Below, in pieces: positions 63,621 through 64,000 of a stretch of 64,000 nucleotides of DNA (its first letter is position 1; each line of letters begins with the position of its first letter). The translations under genes and the position numbers were made by a program. Under the pieces are notes generated by a model that did no database searches, had not been told where the DNA came from, and was given only the letters and a program-made list of their open reading frames with translations. The stretch is from Loxodes magnus (taxonomy: Eukaryota; Ciliophora; Karyorelictea; Loxodida; Loxodidae): the NCBI GenBank assembly GCA_946699065.1, contig CAMPDV010000065.1, positions 930,001 to 994,000 on the forward strand. The letters are read 5' to 3'.

Positions 63621-64000
63621 AATAGAATTTTAAGTAAATTAAGATCAGTTTGACTGAAATAGAATTTTAAGTAAATTAAAATAAGTTTGACTGAAATAGA
63701 ATTTTAAGTAAATTAAGATCATTTTGACTGAAATAGAATTTTAAGTAAATTAAAATAAGTGTGACTGAAATAGAATTTTAAATAAATTAAAATCAGTTTG
63801 ACTGAAATAGAATTTTAAGTAAATTAAAATAAGTATGACAGAATTAGAATTTTACGTAAATTAAAATAAGTTTGACTGAAATAGAATTTTAAATAAATTA
63901 AGATCAGTTTGACTGAAATAGAATTTTAAGTAAATTAAAATCAGTTTGACTGAAATTGAATTTTAAGTAAATTAAAATCAGTTTGAATGAAATAGAATTT

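Larger units (their letters stand above)
1..64000 (+). repeat. 37-bp AT-rich satellite array, about 1,730 monomers, single orientation
   Basis: The window is filled end to end by one tandem repeat with a modal period of 37 bp. The consensus has 18 A, 13 T, 5 G and 1 C, so G+C is about 16% and the + strand is strongly G-rich over C. Every monomer I read runs in the same direction. Common length variants are 36 bp (loss of one A before GTTTG, loss of one T, GACTAAATAG) and 38 bp (GAACTG). There is no unique sequence longer than a monomer anywhere, and no gene, RNA gene, transposon or LTR. In the consensus, TGA (positions 4-6), TAG (9-11) and TAA (17-19) fall in three different frames, so no + strand reading frame survives one monomer. 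The array continues past both ends. The family is not one I recognise by name. A eukaryotic heterochromatic satellite is the natural reading. Confidence 0.98.
48802..64000 (+). repeat. Right array domain (type B variants)
   Basis: From the monomer at 48,802 onward the array uses a different variant set: TTTATATTTGTTTG, AACTTTGACTG, GTAGATTAAAA, TTAAGATCAG, TATGACAGAATTAG with TTTTACG, and AAGTAAGACTG followed by TTTTAAATAAATT. The TAATTTATGAATAAG class, frequent to the left, is absent. Left-type modules (GACTCAAATATAATTTTAAGG, TTGAATCTTAAG, GAAATCGAAATTTAAG) still occur at about 51.05-51.32, 53.2-53.5 and 56.1-56.4 kb. After about 58.5 kb I see only right-type and consensus monomers. There is no gene or unique sequence in this interval. 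Confidence 0.85.

Noticed and set aside
1-64000. Open reading frames on the minus strand
   Set aside because: In the reverse complement of the consensus the two TAA stops, and the TGA/TAA of TCAG and TTAG forms, share one frame. As 37 is 1 modulo 3, each frame is closed every third monomer. Longer open stretches arise only where variants drop a stop, follow the repeat, and have no start-site context or protein-like composition.
1-64000. CRISPR array
   Set aside because: The repeats are contiguous with no unique spacers. The differences between units are recurrent satellite variants, and the length and composition do not fit.
1-64000. Telomeric repeat or simple microsatellite
   Set aside because: The period is 37 bp, with a mixed motif and higher-order structure, unlike the 5-8 bp telomere units or microsatellites.
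48802-64000. Yeast-type replication origin consensus in AATTTATATTTG monomers
   Set aside because: ATTTATATTTG matches 10 of 11 positions of the budding-yeast core element, but such matches are expected in AT-rich DNA. The element has meaning only in some yeasts, and nothing else here suggests one.
1-64000. Retroviral, LTR, LINE or DNA transposon remnants
   Set aside because: No unit departs from the satellite for more than part of a monomer. No terminal repeats, target-site duplications or coding remnants were seen.
1-64000. tRNA, rRNA or other structured RNA genes
   Set aside because: No stretch has the G+C, length or conserved boxes needed. The only structure is the small AT-only dyad in the monomer.

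Overview
The whole window is one uninterrupted satellite DNA array. A 37-bp, very AT-rich monomer (about 16% G+C in the consensus) is repeated head to tail about 1,730 times (64,000/37) from base 1 to base 64,000. All copies lie in the same orientation, and the array runs off both ends. I see no protein gene, RNA gene, transposon, LTR, CRISPR array or unique sequence. The + strand has a stop codon in all three frames of every consensus monomer. Short minus-strand open stretches are by-products of the repeat.

This points to a eukaryotic chromosome, in a heterochromatic block such as a (peri)centromere, subtelomere, or B or sex chromosome. I cannot name the species, and I do not recognise the monomer as a named satellite. 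The length and completeness suggest a long-read assembly.

The monomer starts GACTGAAATAG, continues with an inverted repeat (ATTTTAA, 5-nt GTAAA spacer, TTAAAAT), and ends A(A/C/T)... as TAAGTTT, TCAGTTT or TTAGTTT. Most copies are 36-38 bp. Recurrent sequence variants act as barcodes and reveal a second layer: blocks of roughly 13 to 100 monomers copied within the array in near-whole-monomer steps. The clearest are shifts of 1,619 bp (1-887 to 1,620-2,506), 9,642 bp (4.14-6.19 to 13.78-15.83 kb), 1,148 bp (15.1 to 16.25 kb), 2,033 bp (30.45-32.48 to 32.48-34.52 kb), 1,368 bp (34.67 to 36.04 kb), 3,773 bp (40.48-42.69 to 44.25-46.47 kb), 7,320 bp (36.34-38.28 to 43.66-45.60 kb), 2,144 bp (49.19-51.34 to 51.33-53.48 kb) and 2,439 bp (54.30 to 56.74 kb).

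The array has two domains. The left domain (1 to about 48.8 kb) is rich in a block-substituted monomer containing TAATTTATGAATAAG and in TTGAATCTT-type monomers. The right domain (about 48.8-64 kb) lacks the first class and is marked by monomers with TTTATATTTG, AACTTTGACTG, TAGATTAAAA, TTAAGATCA and GACAGAATTAG. Older left-type modules persist inside it up to about 56.4 kb, and beyond about 58.5 kb only right-type variants remain. The sequence itself shows unequal exchange or conversion with local homogenisation. A centromere or heterochromatin role is inference only.
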